Assembly (NCBI RefSeq): GCF_029277445.1
Contig: NZ_CP119566.1
Span: forward strand, 961,001-1,025,000
Source of the DNA: Pararhizobium qamdonense
GTDB taxonomy: Bacteria > Pseudomonadota > Alphaproteobacteria > Rhizobiales > Rhizobiaceae
Reading direction: 5' to 3'
DNA length: 64,000 nucleotides
In this document: positions 52,522-62,056 of the stretch, one piece after another
Numbering within the stretch: position 1 is the first letter of the stretch
How the letters are laid out: each line of letters opens with the position of its first letter
The notes under the pieces: generated by a model
What the model saw: the letters and a program-made list of their open reading frames with translations, nothing else
Databases searched by the model: none
Told to the model about the DNA's origin: nothing
Program-made: the position numbers and the translations under genes

Positions 52522-53838
52522 ATGTCAGAAGTAGAAAACTCACGGGCTTCACTGTCGGCCTGGCAAGACGATGGCTGTATGCCGAGAAAAGAGCAGTACC
52601 GCGCCATCGGTATCGTATCTTTAGGGCAGTGTCTTGAGTTCTACAATTTCGCTATTTTCATCTTCTTCTCTGACGTTATTGGCCAGCTTTTCTTTCCCGT
52701 TGGTATGCCGGAGTGGCTGACGACAGTGCAGACCTGGGGTCTCTTTGCCGCCGGCTATCTTTTTAGGCCTCTAGGGGGTGTCGTACTGGCTCACTTTGGA
52801 GACCTGTTCGGACGCAAACGGGTGTTTGCGTTTTCGGTTCTCCTGATGGCTTTTTCAACTCTTGGTATAGGTCTTCTTCCTGCGTACGAGACGATAGGTC
52901 CGGTTGCACCCGTTTTACTCCTGTGCTTCCGAGTTCTTCAGGGGATAGCTATTGGCGGCGAGGTACCGGGTTCGTGGACCTTTGTGGCTGAACACGTGCC
53001 GAGAAAGAATGTCGGCTGGGCGTGCGGTATCGTCTGCTGCGGGCTGACTTTCGGCATATTGCTCGCGACTTCCGTCGCAAGCGCGGTAGGCACGCTTTTT
53101 CCGCTCGAAGCCGTGCACGAGTTCGGGTGGCGTCTTCCTTTTCTATTGGGTGGCGTGTTCGGATTGGCCGGGCTGAAGCTAAGGCGCATGCTCAACGAGA
53201 CCCCCGTGTTCGACAACATGCGAAAACAGAAAATGCTGGTTCCGGCGCTTCCGCTGAGGGAGGTATTAAAAGCCCACCGCTATGGAATTTTCCTTTCGAT
53301 TGTCGTGACCTGGATACTGTCGAGTGTGGTCGTCCTGACGCTTACGTTGCCAATCGTCCTCCATACATACGGGATCGGTAAAGAGGACGCGCTTTTTGCC
53401 GCGAGCATAAGCACCGTTTTTCTGGCGATAGGAGTAACGGTCTCGGGCGCTCTTCTGGACCGTGTCGGGCCTTCGAGATTCTTCCTTCTGTACGCTGTCT
53501 TGCTCCTGGTCGGCGCGTTTGCTTACCTGAAAATGGAGGGCGCGGACATGGCGTCGCTTTACGCGCTTTGTGCCGTGGTTGGCCTTTTTGGAGGTGTCAC
53601 TGCGGGAACGCCCTATGTCATGGTTTCATCGTTCCCGGCCAGGGTTCGCTATACCGGGGTATCATTCGCCTACAACGTCTCCTACGCGTTCTTCGGTGGG
53701 GTCACTCCTATGATAATAACGGCGTTGAGCCCGTTCGGCGTCGTTTCCCACGTAATTTATTTTGTGTTCATCAGCCTTTTGTCTCTTGTTCTGGGTGTCG
53801 TGTTGATGGCTCGGCCGACAGCCCTCGTTCACCGGTAA
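52522..53838 (+). CDS. MFS transporter, MHS (metabolite:H+ symporter) family (438 aa)
   Basis: Twelve-helix permease of the metabolite:H+ symporter group (ProP/ShiA/KgtP type). The hallmark motif after helix 2 is RPLGGVVLAHFGDLFGRKR (residues 92-110), followed by RVLQGIAIGGEVPGSWTFVAEH. About 30 hydrophilic residues precede helix 1. It likely imports an organic acid or osmolyte; the substrate is unknown. It converges with the VirA-like kinase, 36 bases away. Confidence 0.9.
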   Translation: MSEVENSRASLSAWQDDGCMPRKEQYRAIGIVSLGQCLEFYNFAIFIFFSDVIGQLFFPVGMPEWLTTVQTWGLFAAGYLFRPLGGVVLAHFGDLFGRKRVFAFSVLLMAFSTLGIGLLPAYETIGPVAPVLLLCFRVLQGIAIGGEVPGSWTFVAEHVPRKNVGWACGIVCCGLTFGILLATSVASAVGTLFPLEAVHEFGWRLPFLLGGVFGLAGLKLRRMLNETPVFDNMRKQKMLVPALPLREVLKAHRYGIFLSIVVTWILSSVVVLTLTLPIVLHTYGIGKEDALFAASISTVFLAIGVTVSGALLDRVGPSRFFLLYAVLLLVGAFAYLKMEGADMASLYALCAVVGLFGGVTAGTPYVMVSSFPARVRYTGVSFAYNVSYAFFGGVTPMIITALSPFGVVSHVIYFVFISLLSLVLGVVLMARPTALVHR

Positions 53839-53874
53839 CTCGAACACCAGATCCAGCGTAACGGAGCGCGCCCA

Positions 53875-56424
53875 CTATTGAGCGTTGTCCGCGCCTTGCA
53901 CCAGCGCCTCTGTGGCTTTGGCGATGATCTGGTTATAGAGGGACGTCGCTAAACTGTTTGAACTGATTGGTTTTTTGAGGACAGAGATGCCTCTGGGCGA
54001 CCGAATATCGGGCACGGCCATTTCCGGGTCGATCAGAAAAACGGTTGGCACCGGGGCAAACTGGTCTATCAAAGCGAGACAATCCGGGGGCGAGGGCCAG
54101 ACGTCCAGGTCGAGCAATATCAGATCCGGACTGATGGCTTTACCCTCGATCCAAGTCACCAGCGGCGCGATCGAGGAAAAGCCGATCGGTTCGTAGCCAA
54201 GCGCCGCGATCTTCTCTTCGAGAAGCAGCCTGAGAGAGCTGTCCTGCTGAGCGATCAAAACGATCTGACCTGTCCCTAGTGGCAACGTTCGCTCGTTGAA
54301 AAACTCCTTCAGGGGGATGGGCTTCCGGTACGATACCGGGAAGTAGAGGTCAAAACGGGTTCCAAGCCCGACCTGGCTTTTTACGTCGATCTTGCCATTC
54401 ATTCCCGCGACGTGACCATGCACGGCAGCAAGGCCAAGACCTGTTCCGCCACGTTTCGATCTTGTGGTAAAAAAGGGCTCGAAAATGTTGGATAATATGC
54501 TCTCGGGTATTCCGGACCCACGGTCCTCGACCGACACGCGAACGAACCCGCCCGGCATGAGTTCACCGTGAGACAGTGAAACACGCGCCTTTTCCACGAC
54601 GTGCGCTACCGATACGTCGATCAGACTGTCTTCATCCGACGCATGCGCTGCATTGGTGCAGAGATTAATGACGACCTGCTGGATCTCTATGGGGTTTCCG
54701 AGTATCGGAGGAATATCGTCACCGAGTTGAAGTTTCACGTTGTGACTGCCGGAGATGGACATGCGTACCATCGGCATTATTTCGCGTATCGCTTCGGAAA
54801 CGTCGAATGGCCTGCTGACCCTCTCTCTTTTTCGGCCAAACGTCAGAATCTGGTCTATGATGAATTTCGCCCGATGACCGCTCGAGACCATTTCCTCGAC
54901 GTATTTCCTTGTGTTCGGAGAGTTTGGGTCGAGTTGGAGCGCCATTTCGCCGTACCCGAGAATGGCCCCAAGAGTGTTGTTGAACTCGTGGGCGATACCC
55001 CCAGCCAACGTGCCAAGGGCCTCCAGACGTTGGGCATGGTCGAGCCGCGCTTCCAGGGTTTCGCGCTCGTCTTTTTCCCGCTTTTCTTTGAGACAAGTCG
55101 CCAGCGCTACGATGGCCTGCCCGAGAAGACGAACCTCATCGTGAGTGGGCTTCTTACGAATCTCGCTGTGCTCGAGGAAAAGCAAGGCGACGGAATTACC
55201 GCCGATTTCAGCGGAGACCACGGATCCAGCACTCAAAGAGCCTTCCGGAAAATGATCTAGGTCTTTTTGCTGGAGGTTTTCGTAGTAGAACGGCTTCCAA
55301 GGCGCTAAAGCGCCTTGCCTGACCAGCAGGATTTTTTTTCGCATCATATCGCACAGCGCTTCGAAGCTGCTGTGACTGCTTTGCCCGAACGTCGCTTCCG
55401 TCGCTCCGTTGTCGCTATCCAGTATGGCAAAGGCATGCCGGCTCGCATCGAAAAACTGCGCCAGCATTGCCAATGAGTCGGTAAGCGCGGCGTTCGTTTT
55501 GTCCCGCCCCTCGGTGAAACGCCGCTGAATGTCCGCGATCAGAGATTCGACATCCAACTGCTGTGTCAACTTGAGAGTCTGCTGTCTCAATCTGTAGATA
55601 AGCGATGCTACATATACGCAGAGCAAAATCGCTATCGAGCCGAGGAGGGCCCTGCTCCAGGACGACCGAACGCTCTGTTCGCCATATGCATCCAGGTAGA
55701 CCACCTGAAGGCGGCGAGCGTCTTCCGATGTCTGTGATGCCTGTATCTCGTAGATAATCCGATCGACGGCGGGGAGCGTGTTGAGGATCATTTTGGCGTG
55801 AACGACATACGCCCTCACATCGGGCATGAGACCATGATCAGATTTCAGCATCCCGTCGAGTTGCGCTCTTATGTCCTCCGCGAGCGGAAGTGCGGGTTGA
55901 AGGGCGAACCGCATCATAAGATTGCCGAGGTCGTTTGGAGTGTCGATCGACCGCATTTCGGGCGCGGCCGCTCCGTGCAGCTTGCTCAGCATCTGGTTGG
56001 CGATTGAAAGCGAGTTCTGCAACAGTGCGTTCTTGGTCTTGAATTCCTCAACAAGCTCTTCATCGCGGTCTATGGAAGACGAAAGTTTGGATAGTTCGTC
56101 AGATAGGGCGGATGGTGTTTCGACGCCGCTTTCAGGAAATAACATACCCAATCGAGAAACCGTCGCGTGGAGAGTTCGAATGGGTGTGACCAAGGGGTCG
56201 AAATTTCTGAGCAGACCAGCCCGGGCTTGTAGCACGTCTCTCTGGAGCGATGCATGGTTGACGTCCACCGCACGAAGAGACGTCAGGATAGCCTCATGGA
56301 TTTCTCTCGACGGCACCCGACCAAACGCGAACACCGCGAAGGAAAACGCCCCCGCGACAAGGATCATTATCCTCCATAGTTCAATCGCGCCGCGTCGGGG
56401 CGGTCGTACCGAGTTTGCTTCCAT
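53875..56424 (-). CDS. VirA-like hybrid sensor histidine kinase (849 aa)
   Basis: Membrane hybrid kinase with the layout of Agrobacterium VirA: helix 1 (about 18-36), a periplasmic all-helical domain to about 255, helix 2 (about 259-277), a cytoplasmic linker that looks GAF-like (325-445), His479 in LGTLAGGIAHEFNNTLGAILG, an ATPase domain (GGTGLGLAAVHGHVAG), and a C-terminal receiver with KIAALGYEPIGFSS and LKKPISS. Several of these stretches are near-identical in pattern to VirA (IIDQILTFGRKRERV). It overlaps the di-heme peroxidase by 44 bases and is the last gene of a three-gene operon with a VirG-like regulator. No vir genes accompany it. Confidence 0.88.
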   Translation of the reverse strand: MEANSVRPPRRGAIELWRIMILVAGAFSFAVFAFGRVPSREIHEAILTSLRAVDVNHASLQRDVLQARAGLLRNFDPLVTPIRTLHATVSRLGMLFPESGVETPSALSDELSKLSSSIDRDEELVEEFKTKNALLQNSLSIANQMLSKLHGAAAPEMRSIDTPNDLGNLMMRFALQPALPLAEDIRAQLDGMLKSDHGLMPDVRAYVVHAKMILNTLPAVDRIIYEIQASQTSEDARRLQVVYLDAYGEQSVRSSWSRALLGSIAILLCVYVASLIYRLRQQTLKLTQQLDVESLIADIQRRFTEGRDKTNAALTDSLAMLAQFFDASRHAFAILDSDNGATEATFGQSSHSSFEALCDMMRKKILLVRQGALAPWKPFYYENLQQKDLDHFPEGSLSAGSVVSAEIGGNSVALLFLEHSEIRKKPTHDEVRLLGQAIVALATCLKEKREKDERETLEARLDHAQRLEALGTLAGGIAHEFNNTLGAILGYGEMALQLDPNSPNTRKYVEEMVSSGHRAKFIIDQILTFGRKRERVSRPFDVSEAIREIMPMVRMSISGSHNVKLQLGDDIPPILGNPIEIQQVVINLCTNAAHASDEDSLIDVSVAHVVEKARVSLSHGELMPGGFVRVSVEDRGSGIPESILSNIFEPFFTTRSKRGGTGLGLAAVHGHVAGMNGKIDVKSQVGLGTRFDLYFPVSYRKPIPLKEFFNERTLPLGTGQIVLIAQQDSSLRLLLEEKIAALGYEPIGFSSIAPLVTWIEGKAISPDLILLDLDVWPSPPDCLALIDQFAPVPTVFLIDPEMAVPDIRSPRGISVLKKPISSNSLATSLYNQIIAKATEALVQGADNAQ

Positions 56425-57421
56425 TGTATTCGCCCGTTAGGGTTTCCAGAAACGCTACCAGCTCGTCTATTTCGTATCGCGTAAGACTGCGTCCCAGCTG
56501 GCTTGTCCCCATCACTTCTACAGCCTGTTCAAGCGTCGATGCGCGTCCGTCGTGAAAATATGGCCCCGTTACCGCGACGTTTCTGAGACTTGGGACACGG
56601 AAGACACCTTTGTCGCTTTCCCTGGCGGTGAGCTTGAAGCGACCGACATCGCCGTCGCCAGCTGCAAACGTCCCCGGCGGTTCCGTAAAGATCCCGAAAC
56701 GCTGAAACATGTTGCCGCCGACGTTCGCCCCCTGATGACAGGATGCGCAGCCGTAATCCTTGAACAACTGGTAACCCTGCAGCTGCCTACTGCTGAGGGC
56801 ATTTGTGTCGCCGTTCAGGTATCGATCCAATGCCGACTCAGGTGTCACCAGAGACCGCTGGTAGGTGGACAAAGCATCCAAAACAGACTTCCGGTCTGGC
56901 GGGTGACCGTAGACCCGGTCAAACGATGCGGAATAAGTCGCACTCTGTTCTAGCCGCATGATCAACGTCGGCCAAGTCATCCCCATCAATTCCTGGTCCA
57001 ACAGAATTTTTTCGGTCTGGCTTTCCAAAGATGTAAGACCTCCACGCCAGCCTAATCGGTAATTGCTCCCAACGTTGAAAACCGTTGGAGTGTTGAACAG
57101 GTACGCTTTGCCCGTCTGGCCCAAAGGACGCGGTATATGAACGGTTCCGCCTGTAGATAGATCGTGACAGGTCACGCAAGATCTATCCTTTCTAAGAGAA
57201 AGCAGGCTGTCGGAGAACAGCTGGCCGCCGAGGAGCACGACCTGCGGGTCAAGGGACGGTAGCGGCTGGAGCGGAGCGAGCGGCTCACGGCCATCGACCT
57301 CTTTTACCTCGCTTGAAGCCCCGCAATCTGCCGACAAAAGCAAAGTTGCAAAAAAAAGCGTAATGTAGCGAACTGTCCACCGTAGATGAGGCGGCCTATA
57401 GATCGGCTCGCGTCCAGTCAA
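56381..57421 (-). CDS. Di-heme cytochrome c peroxidase/MauG-type protein (346 aa)
   Basis: Exported protein (hydrophobic signal about residues 16-30) with two c-haem motifs, CVTCH at 82-86 and CASCH at 225-229. The segments TPTVFNVGSNYRLGWRGG, VPSLRNVAVTGPYFHDGRASTLEQAVEVM and LGRSLTRYEIDELVAFLETL are characteristic of bacterial di-haem cytochrome c peroxidases and MauG. It reduces peroxide with electrons from a small cytochrome, or oxidises a protein partner. It overlaps the regulator stop by four bases and runs into the VirA-like kinase, so it sits inside the signalling operon, an unusual place for a peroxidase. Confidence 0.9.
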   Translation of the reverse strand: MTGREPIYRPPHLRWTVRYITLFFATLLLSADCGASSEVKEVDGREPLAPLQPLPSLDPQVVLLGGQLFSDSLLSLRKDRSCVTCHDLSTGGTVHIPRPLGQTGKAYLFNTPTVFNVGSNYRLGWRGGLTSLESQTEKILLDQELMGMTWPTLIMRLEQSATYSASFDRVYGHPPDRKSVLDALSTYQRSLVTPESALDRYLNGDTNALSSRQLQGYQLFKDYGCASCHQGANVGGNMFQRFGIFTEPPGTFAAGDGDVGRFKLTARESDKGVFRVPSLRNVAVTGPYFHDGRASTLEQAVEVMGTSQLGRSLTRYEIDELVAFLETLTGEYNGSKLGTTAPTRRD

Positions 57422-58140
57422 CCTGAGCGCTTTCGCTCATCGACAGAAACGTCCATGTCGAAGATGTAGCCCGCCCCGCGTTCGGTCAGGATCATTGTCG
57501 GATTCGAAGGATCGAGCTCGAGTTTTCTTCTAAGGCGCAATATCAGCACATCGATGCTGCGGTCGAAAATCTCCTCGTCGTGTACCCGGCTTGCGGCCAG
57601 AAGTTGTTCGCGGGAGAGGACTTGCTTTGGCGTGTCGAGCAAAGCGGTCAACAGGTTGAATTCCGCTGCGGTAAGTTTGACTTCTTCCGATCCACCGCGC
57701 ACCAGCTGGCGTCTCTTAACGTTCAGCTCCCAGCTGGCGAACGAGTAAACCTTGTGATCGCGGCGCTCGGGAATCTGCGGTCGCATCCGCAGATTGGCCC
57801 TTACGCGGGCAAGAAATTCTCTCATGCCGAAAGGTTTGGTCATGTAGTCGGCCGCCCCGAGCTCCAGCCCCACTACCTTGTCGGTTTCTTCCAACCGGTC
57901 GCCGCTAATGATGATAATAGGTGTGTCGGATTTCGAGGAAAGCGTCCGCACGATTTCCAGACCGTCTTCATGCCCAAGGTTTAGATCGACGACTACCAGA
58001 TCGACATTCTCAACCGCGAGTATCTGCGCAAGTTGGTAGCTGTCCTTGGCTCCGCTGGCGCGAAATGCGTGTTGCGACAGGTAATCGATCAGAAGTGCCC
58101 GCAGCTTGTTGTCATCGTCGATTATCAGAATGTGTTTCAC
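57418..58140 (-). CDS. VirG-like OmpR-family response regulator (240 aa)
   Basis: Receiver with DDD at 8-10 and phosphoacceptor Asp52 in VDLVVVDLNLGHEDG, then PIIIISGDRLEETDKVVGLELGA and TKPFGMREFLARV (Lys102), and a winged helix (VKLTAAEFNLLTALLDTPKQVLSREQLL). The run of matches with VirG, including DxxK spacing and RSIDVLILRLRRKLE, is long. The GTG at 58140 is used because VKHILIIDDD aligns with VirG; an ATG-started extension of 44 residues looks like leader. GGCGG precedes the GTG. Its stop overlaps the peroxidase start, and the cognate kinase is the VirA-like gene. A GATACA-type tandem lies about 190 bases upstream. Confidence 0.9.
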   Translation of the reverse strand: MKHILIIDDDNKLRALLIDYLSQHAFRASGAKDSYQLAQILAVENVDLVVVDLNLGHEDGLEIVRTLSSKSDTPIIIISGDRLEETDKVVGLELGAADYMTKPFGMREFLARVRANLRMRPQIPERRDHKVYSFASWELNVKRRQLVRGGSEEVKLTAAEFNLLTALLDTPKQVLSREQLLAASRVHDEEIFDRSIDVLILRLRRKLELDPSNPTMILTERGAGYIFDMDVSVDERKRSG

Positions 58141-58331
58141 GTGCTGTCCGCCGCCGCCGTTGTTCTGTGCACCCGCCTGATCTTGAACTGAGCTCGCTTC
58201 TTCCGCCGGGAGGGCGCAACACCCAATCATGCGCGGAAAACAGCTCGGCCAACCGATCATCGGCGTACGCACGCGCCAGCACGTTTATGACAGTCTGTTT
58301 GTATCTCGCATGTTTTCGGAACGCCGATTTT

Positions 58332-58347
58332 TGTATTTTATTGTATC
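58332..58347 (-). promoter_or_regulatory. GATACA-type tandem site upstream of the VirG-like regulator
   Basis: On the minus strand GATACA, 4 bases, AATACA, a 10-bp period with one mismatch. A single GATACA (minus) also lies at 58300-58305. Confidence 0.5.
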
Positions 58348-58569
58348 GATGCGGAGAAATCATTCTGTCTGGCGTCGCGATGTCCGTTATCGCGAACGTG
58401 TGTCAGACCGGGGTCGGTACTCCTTGCTTCTCTCCAACGATAAATTTCAGAACAGTTTTTGTGTATTGCATCCGCAGTCCGAACGCGCATCGCTCAAATG
58501 AAGGAATAACAATTACCGGGCACTTTCGGAGCGCGCCCAGAAGGGACGCGCACTGAAGGAGATTGAAAA

Positions 58570-58731
58570 ATGGAATTCCTGCGGAATTTTATCAGCCGCC
58601 GTGTCAGCGCATTCCGGTCACGTCAAGCAGCCGAACATCTCATGGAGCTCGACGACGATCGACTGTCGGATATCGGTATCCAGCGAGGGATGATTGAATA
58701 CTACGTTCACAACGGCCGTGACCGCCGCTAA
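58570..58731 (+). CDS. DUF1127 small protein (53 aa)
   Basis: Small Arg-rich protein of the DUF1127 (YjiS-like) family of alphaproteobacteria: MEFLRNFISRRVSAFRSRQ, then the core HLMELDDDRLSDIGIQRGMI. Members bind RNA or affect phosphate and carbon metabolism in rhizobia; the role here is unknown. GAAGGAG lies 9 bases before the ATG. A hairpin with 7-bp GC arms follows at about 58757-58781. The gene stands alone between the VirG-like promoter and the symporter. Confidence 0.85.
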   Translation: MEFLRNFISRRVSAFRSRQAAEHLMELDDDRLSDIGIQRGMIEYYVHNGRDRR

Positions 58732-59041
58732 CGGAACTATAAAGCCTGCGAATGAAGTTGCCCTCAGCTGCTAGCAGAGGGCAGACTTCGTCCGGCCTGT
58801 TACAATTGTCACACGATGACTTTCAACCTTTAATCGTTATGTAACATCACGAGTTCGCAATGACATGCTGGGAGAAAGCCTAAGCAATGGCTTTCGGGAG
58901 GGCAATGAACTTGGAACCGAGGAACACTAGCGGTCTGCAGGCTGAAACGCGAAAATCGATTTACTTCGGAGCGCCCGCTAGCGGCATTGTCATCACCACG
59001 CGCTTTGGAAGCCGCGCCATCTATCCCAGCAAGTCTCACCG

Positions 59042-60505
59042 ATGACCGCATCACTCTTGATCGCCGCGGTTATACTAGCTGTTTTGATCGCCGGCTTCTA
59101 TGAAATGAAGAGGCAGGCTGTATCCGTCGACCAATGGGCGCTTGGTGGCCGAAGATTCGGCGCGTTGTTCGTGTTCGTGCTCATGGCAGGCGAAATCTAC
59201 ACCACATTCACTTTCCTCGGCGCTAGCGGCTTTGCCTACGGCAGGGGAGGGGTCGTATTCTACATTCTCACATACAGCTGCCTCGGTTTTGTCATGTCCT
59301 ATTGGCTCCTTCCACCGATCTGGCGGTTCGCGACCGATATGCGCTTGGTCACACAGCCCGACTTTTTCGAGCTGAAGTACAACAGTCCGTTGCTCGGCAT
59401 CCTTGTCGCGCTGGTCGGTCTGATCTCCCTGACGACCTACCTTATCCTGCAGCTGAAAGGTCTCGCGCTCATAACCGAAACCATCTCGCAAGGACGTGTG
59501 AGTTCTTCATCTGCGGTTTGGCTCGGAGCGGCGGTAATGGCTCTTTACGTCATCATTTCGGGAATGAGGGGCTCGGCGCGGGCAGCGGTCGTAAAGGATA
59601 CCACCACATGGATCGTCTGCGGGTTTCTCGGAATCTACCTGCCATACCATTACTATGGAGGGATAGCGGAGATGTTCCGCGAAATCGAGGTGGCAATGCC
59701 GGGATTTTCCGCCCTACCGGATTCCGGCCAGACGATCGTATGGTACTGCAGCACGATCTTTCTATCAGCGCTGGGTCTCTACATGTGGCCCCATACCTTC
59801 TGCTCGGCGTACACTTCGAAATCGGCAATCGCGTTCCGAAAGAACGCCGTGCTTATGCCCATCTACTCGCTCGTGATGCTGTTCTCGATGCTGGTCGGTT
59901 TCGCGGCGGTGTTGCGAGTGCCCGGGTTGGAAGGGCAGGACATCGACCTTTCTTTGCTTAAATTGTCGATCGCGACGTTCGATCCATGGGTAGTGGGGGT
60001 AATCGGCGCAGCAGGTGTGCTCGCTGCGATGGTTCCAGGGGCGACGATCCTGATCACCGGAGCGACGGTTATTTCGAACAACATCTGCTGGAAACTCTAT
60101 CCGGGTCTATCGCCCTATCAGCTGACGAACTGCGCGAGGTCGGCAGTCCTACTTCTAACCGCGATCGCGGTGTATTTCACCTTGGCGGGAGGCGAAAGCA
60201 TCGTCGCGATCCTCATCATGGGATACAGCATCGTTACCCAACTTTTTCCGGCACTGTTGGGAAGCCTCTTGCGGCGTAACCCGTTCACGAAGGAGGGCGC
60301 GATGGCTGGCATTGTCGTTGGCGTGGGAACCGTGTGTCTCGTCAGCGCCACCGGATTGAACATCGCGAGTTTCTTTCCGGATGCCCCGATGTTCGTGAAA
60401 GAGGTCAACACCGGGTTCATCGCTCTGACCCTGAACGTGATGGTTGGCCTGCTCGTAAGCATCGCTACCGAGCAGGCCGCCACGCCGTCCAACCGTATCC
60501 AATAG
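59042..60505 (+). CDS. Sodium:solute symporter family transporter (487 aa)
   Basis: Permease of the SSS family, with about 13 hydrophobic helices. The pattern WALGGRRFGALFVFVLMAGEIYTTFTFLGASGFAYGRGG at the N-terminus and GMRGSARAAVVKDTTTWIV in the centre match the monocarboxylate/amino-acid branch (MctP-like of rhizobia). Sodium or proton dependence cannot be told from the sequence. The start at 59042 gives MTASLLIAAV, with CTCACC upstream and no strong ribosome-binding site. Import of short organic acids such as pyruvate or acetate would fit PoxB, but this is inference. Convergent with MsrA, 40 bases away. Confidence 0.88.
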   Translation: MTASLLIAAVILAVLIAGFYEMKRQAVSVDQWALGGRRFGALFVFVLMAGEIYTTFTFLGASGFAYGRGGVVFYILTYSCLGFVMSYWLLPPIWRFATDMRLVTQPDFFELKYNSPLLGILVALVGLISLTTYLILQLKGLALITETISQGRVSSSSAVWLGAAVMALYVIISGMRGSARAAVVKDTTTWIVCGFLGIYLPYHYYGGIAEMFREIEVAMPGFSALPDSGQTIVWYCSTIFLSALGLYMWPHTFCSAYTSKSAIAFRKNAVLMPIYSLVMLFSMLVGFAAVLRVPGLEGQDIDLSLLKLSIATFDPWVVGVIGAAGVLAAMVPGATILITGATVISNNICWKLYPGLSPYQLTNCARSAVLLLTAIAVYFTLAGGESIVAILIMGYSIVTQLFPALLGSLLRRNPFTKEGAMAGIVVGVGTVCLVSATGLNIASFFPDAPMFVKEVNTGFIALTLNVMVGLLVSIATEQAATPSNRIQ

Positions 60506-60545
60506 GGTACGCGGTCGGTTTGATTGTGAACTGTGAACGACACTG

Positions 60546-61280
60546 TCAGCCGCGATTGTCGATCGTCAAAAGCGGCTGCTCCCGCCAGAGAGACGGATAC
60601 AGCTGCTTCAGTGCTTCGACCTTTGGTTGCTCGACGTAAGCTATGTAAGGTTCCGTCGGGTGGTTGACGAGGTAATCCTGGTGGTAGTCTTCAGCTTCGA
60701 AAAACGTTTTTCCGGCTTCGACAGTCGTCGCTATGGGGGCTTTGAACAAATGCGCGATGTCGATTTGCTTGATGTATCCAGATGCAACGATCCCCTGTTC
60801 CGCTGACTGGGGAAAGATAGCCGAGCGGTACTGCGTGCCCACGTCCGCGCCCTGACTGTCACGCTGCGTCGGATCGTGAGCTACGGAAAAGAAAACCTTC
60901 AACAGCGTTCCGTAGCTTACCTTGCTCGCGTCGTAGACAACCCGTACAGCTTCAGCGTGGCCCGTCGTCCCTGTCTCCGTCAGCTCGTATACCGCAGTCT
61001 GAGCGCTCCCGCCCGCATAGCCGGCCGCTGTCGAAACCACGCCGTTGACTCGCTGGAACACACCCTGTGTCCCCCAAAAACAGCCGCCTACGAACACGGC
61101 GGTCTGGAGCGACGTCACGTCGCTGACATCCCAGGATGGGTCCGGCAAGATCATCGGTTGCTCTGCCGCATATGGACCCGGGGTTGACCAGGCGCTGTAA
61201 AAGACGCCCAGAAAGCCTCCGGCAATCAAGAGAGGCCTAACGGTTCCCGCTCTTTTGAATAGTGCGGTCATCTGGAACAT
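60546..61280 (-). CDS. msrA: Peptide methionine sulfoxide reductase A, exported or membrane-anchored (244 aa)
   Basis: Reduces methionine-S-sulfoxide in proteins. The catalytic Cys67 lies in VGGCFWGTQGVFQRVNGV, then GTTGHAEAVRVVYD, HDPTQRDSQGADVGTQYRSAIF and AEDYHQDYLVNHP. Residues 13-38 form an uncleaved anchor or signal (PLLIAGGFLGVFYSAW), so it acts outside the cytoplasm, unlike usual MsrA. The second Cys for recycling is not seen at the C-terminus (TIDNRG), so it may need an external thiol donor, such as DipZ. GGAG lies 9 bases before the ATG. Confidence 0.92.
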   Translation of the reverse strand: MFQMTALFKRAGTVRPLLIAGGFLGVFYSAWSTPGPYAAEQPMILPDPSWDVSDVTSLQTAVFVGGCFWGTQGVFQRVNGVVSTAAGYAGGSAQTAVYELTETGTTGHAEAVRVVYDASKVSYGTLLKVFFSVAHDPTQRDSQGADVGTQYRSAIFPQSAEQGIVASGYIKQIDIAHLFKAPIATTVEAGKTFFEAEDYHQDYLVNHPTEPYIAYVEQPKVEALKQLYPSLWREQPLLTIDNRG

Positions 61281-61629
61281 TTCTTCAATCTCCTATCGAA
61301 CGTGGATAAAGGTCGCGCGCAGGTGTCCCTAGACGTCTGCCTCCGGCTCGCTACGTTTGCCGAAGCGGCGCTCCTTTGCCGAACGAGATCATAGGCTTCA
61401 CGTATCGGCAGTGTGTCGACGCGTCAGGGAAATTGTATCGCAGTCATTCCGCAGAGACCGCTACGTTCTCTCCCCACGCCATTTATTTCGGGCACGCGCG
61501 CGTCGAGTTGATCTCGCGCCGACTACAAAGACTTACAAATATGGGTAGTGCCCGACACACCTGCGAAGCATTCGGCTACTCAAATGCGGCGTCCGATTTG
61601 GACGACTATGTTAAACTGAGGATGATGTC
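61281..61629. other. 349-base gap between msrA and the cupin gene
   Basis: Divergent promoter region. It has single TGTATC at 61434 (GATACA on the minus strand) with a weak partner at 10-bp distance. No gene is supported. Confidence 0.4.
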
Positions 61630-62025
61630 ATGACTTCAAAAATCTTTGGCCTGGCCATGTTGCTGGGCAGCGCCTTGGCTACCTTCAACGTTGCCCACGC
61701 TGACCAATCCCTGACGCGGACCGATCTCGTGAAAAGTGATATCGACGTGCCGGGCCACGAGGTCGTGCAGGTCCGCGTGGATTTCCCGTCGGGGTTTCTC
61801 GCTGCCCGCCACTCGCACCCCGGCGAGGAAATCGCCTTCGTTATCGAGGGTACCCTCGAATACAAACTGGACGGCAGGCCCGCTGTGACGCTTCACGCCG
61901 GGCAGGCGTTGTTCATACCGACGGGCGTTGCGCACTCGGCAGAAAATGTCGGCAAGGACAAAGCCTCGGAACTGGCCACCTACATTGTTCGTAAGGGCGA
62001 AAAGCTCGTCGTTCCCGCGAAATAG
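61630..62025 (+). CDS. Secreted cupin-domain protein (131 aa)
   Basis: Signal peptide residues 1-24 (cleavage near AHA-D). The mature part is one cupin barrel: HSHPGEEIAFVIEGTLEYKLDGRP (metal-binding His-x-His and Glu) and ALFIPTGVAHSAENVG with the second His. All metal ligands of a mononuclear cupin are present. Function not determined; secreted single-cupin proteins often bind or oxidise small substrates. GAGGATG lies close before the ATG. A strong terminator follows. It is upstream of the Tat-exported hydrolase. Confidence 0.86.
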   Translation: MTSKIFGLAMLLGSALATFNVAHADQSLTRTDLVKSDIDVPGHEVVQVRVDFPSGFLAARHSHPGEEIAFVIEGTLEYKLDGRPAVTLHAGQALFIPTGVAHSAENVGKDKASELATYIVRKGEKLVVPAK

Positions 62026-62056
62026 CCGCTCCGGCTGCTATCAGCATCGCGAAATC

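Noticed and set aside
53875..58140. Interpretation as a T-DNA virulence regulator
   Set aside because: No virB, virC, virD or virE genes, T-DNA borders or vir boxes accompany the pair in the window.
58757..58781. Hairpin after the DUF1127 gene as a terminator
   Set aside because: A 7-bp GC stem is present but no T-tract follows, so only a weak hairpin is noted with the gene.
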